A DNA stretch of 64,000 nucleotides, taken from the NCBI RefSeq assembly GCF_026212465.1, contig NC_080051.1:21819082-21883081 (forward strand), given 5' to 3'. Each line of letters begins with the position of its first letter. The first letter of the stretch is position 1. The position numbers and the translations under genes were made by a program. The notes beneath the pieces are model-generated. The model was given only the letters and a program-made list of their open reading frames with translations. It had not been told where the DNA came from and made no database searches. This DNA comes from Amaranthus tricolor. Its lineage: Eukaryota; Streptophyta; Magnoliopsida; Caryophyllales; Amaranthaceae. Shown piece after piece: positions 62,301 through 64,000 of this stretch.

Positions 62301-63991
62301 TGTAACAGACCGTTTTTCTTAATCTTAAATATTTTGACAAATTCAATAATCGTTTCGTTTTATTATTTTCTTTTTAATGCCGTTTCGAAATTTATTCCAA
62401 TCGTTTTTAAGTTCTCGTTTTTCTTTTATATATAATTTATTTCTCTTAAAATAAATAATCTAAATATTAAGTCTAGCTAAATTAACTACAATAAGTTAAT
62501 CTTTTTATTGCCCATATTAATTTATTAAAAATAAAGATATATATTATAATAATAATTAAAAAAAAAAGGTAAAATTCTAAAAAGTTGGCGGCAAGACTAA
62601 AACTAGGTGACAAAAAATTTTAATGTAGTCTTATCCTTATGATAAAAAATCTTGGAGTAATTATATTTGCTTGCACATGAAGGAAAATTAAAACAACAAA
62701 AAAATTACAATCCTTAGCCTATAAATAGAACAAGCATACCGTGGGTAAAAGGAAAGGAGGAGAAAAAAAAAATCAGAAAATTTATTCCTAAAAGCAAATT
62801 TCTAAAGAAAAATTCTAAAAACCCTAGAAAAATTCCTAAAAATTCTCAAAAATTTTCTAATAATAGTATTTAGTGTTAATTATAGAAATTCAAGGGGAGG
62901 AAGCTAATTTTGTGGCTAGAAATTCTACAACAAAGGGAATTAATTAATAGTGATATTAGTAAAGGTATAAATTCTTACATATATTTATTTACATGAAATT
63001 ATGCCCATAAATTTTTATATGTGTTCATTATATTTAAATTTCATTTTCTGAAAATTTTGGTGAATTAATTCGTTGTAATTTAATTTATATGATTTATTCT
63101 TTGAAATTGCCAAAAACCGCAAAATCTGAAATAATTTAAATTAAAATAGTAAATAATAATATTTTTAAACTAAATTTTTTCTGTACATATATATATATGA
63201 GATATAGATTTTGTATTAATTTCGTGAAGTATTGTTGAGTATAAATATTATTATTACTTTTTTTCTAAAAAAAAACAAACCGCAAAATCTGAAATAATTT
63301 TAATTATAATAGTAAATATTAATATTTTTAAACGAAACTTTTTCTGTATATATATAAATATGAGACATGAGTTGTGTATTAATTTCGTGAATAATTGTTG
63401 AATATAAATATTATTATTAATTTTTTTTGCTAAAAAACGCATAAAATAAGGAAATCCATAAATTTGGGTTAAAAATAATTAATTCTGGAAAAAAAATAAA
63501 TTTTTTTAGTGTTACTGTATTTTCATTTCATTTAAATTATTTTTGTGAAATTTTATGATATTTAAATTTTAAAGAAATAAATTAATAAATTAAATGGTTA
63601 TTGTAGGCAAAAAGAATAAAAATGAAAGAAATAATTAAAATTAATTTATTTTGGTGAATAAGAATATATGCGAACTCATTTAATAAATTATTTATTTTAA
63701 AATATTTCGTGTCGATTTCGATCCTAAGAAAATTAATTATTCATGTACAAAATTTAAAAATAAGTTATTAAGAAAATAATAAAGCATAATTGAAATTTAT
63801 CTATAAATAAATACTAAAGGCCCATTTTAGTTTTGATTTAGTTTAATAAATGAATATTTATATGCAAGATGTTATGAATTTATTTCTATTGTATGGTATT
63901 ATAATGTTGCATTTATATGAAAACAGTAACATAATAATAAAAAGGCTTGATAGTAAGGAAATGCCGAACCATGCTTCCGGCATGTAAAAAA
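62301..63991 (+). mobile_element. truncated LTR ending at an array-type junction
   Basis: Begins TGTAACAGACCG after GCCTT and ends GGCATGTAAAAAA at 63991, followed by CATACCCCA, the exact junction between units in the left array. The window ends there, so at least one more unit should follow. Confidence 0.8.
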
Positions 63992-64000
63992 CATACCCCA

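Larger units (their letters stand above)
60000..64000 (+). repeat. direct copy of 5812-9690 (left-arm segment including array unit 1)
   Basis: Starts at TAAAAGTTAAATATTAATAA, joined to the reverse complement of 26412 upstream. Includes the GACC/GGTC-rich repeat, the telomere-like block and the truncated LTR. It differs from the left arm by scattered SNPs, small indels (for example a 17-bp insertion near 62480) and a different telomere-like block. Confidence 0.88.

Overview
The window is plant nuclear DNA: AT-rich, packed with transposable elements and with almost no intact host gene. A full-length SIRE-type Ty1/copia element, hAT-, Stowaway- and Tourist-like elements, degenerate (CCCTAAA)-like repeats and intron-containing 2-oxoglutarate/Fe(II) dioxygenase (2OGD) exons point to a eudicot. 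Membership of Caryophyllales/Amaranthaceae is only a weak impression; nothing seen here fixes the species.

Layout. (1) 1-3.8 kb: the right part of a hAT-like element carrying a U5 snRNA gene, inserted in a 2OGD exon, followed by more 2OGD exons on the minus strand. (2) 3.7-25.15 kb: left arm of a very large inverted repeat. It contains a tandem array (about 7.28-23.26 kb) of seven units, each made of telomere-like repeat, a short snRNA-promoter-like segment and a truncated LTR. Units 2-6 are exactly 2,263 bp. (3) 25.15-30.9 kb: the left part of the same hAT copy in inverted orientation, a 2OGD exon fragment, a foldback/MULE-like element, and a second hAT copy with its own U5 gene. (4) 30,884-41,464: an intact-looking SIRE-type retrotransposon (gag, pol and a third ORF) inserted in that hAT copy, with a perfect 5-bp target duplication and near-identical 1,296-bp LTRs. 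(5) 41.5-48.1 kb: the rest of that hAT copy, a third truncated hAT copy, a terminal 2OGD exon, MITEs, and a 2OGD pseudogene with a frameshift and two stops. (6) 48.1-55.9 kb: right arm of the inverted repeat, with one copy of the array unit and a complete solo LTR flanked by a 5-bp target duplication. (7) 55.9-64 kb: a rearranged third set of copies (hAT with U5 copy 4, 2OGD exon, foldback element, telomere-like repeat, LTR). It ends at the array-type junction, so a second tandem array probably starts at the window edge.

How it fits together. A local cluster of tandem 2OGD genes appears to have been destroyed by insertions (hAT in exon 3, an LTR element downstream of another exon 3), by inverted duplication, and by unequal exchange that expanded an LTR/telomere-like composite. 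The most unusual item is the non-autonomous hAT-like element carrying a U5 spliceosomal RNA gene with the plant USE + TATA promoter at Pol II spacing. Four copies lie in this window, three of them nearly full length. A second USE/TATA pair sits in every array unit, pointing into the G-rich strand of the telomere-like repeat.
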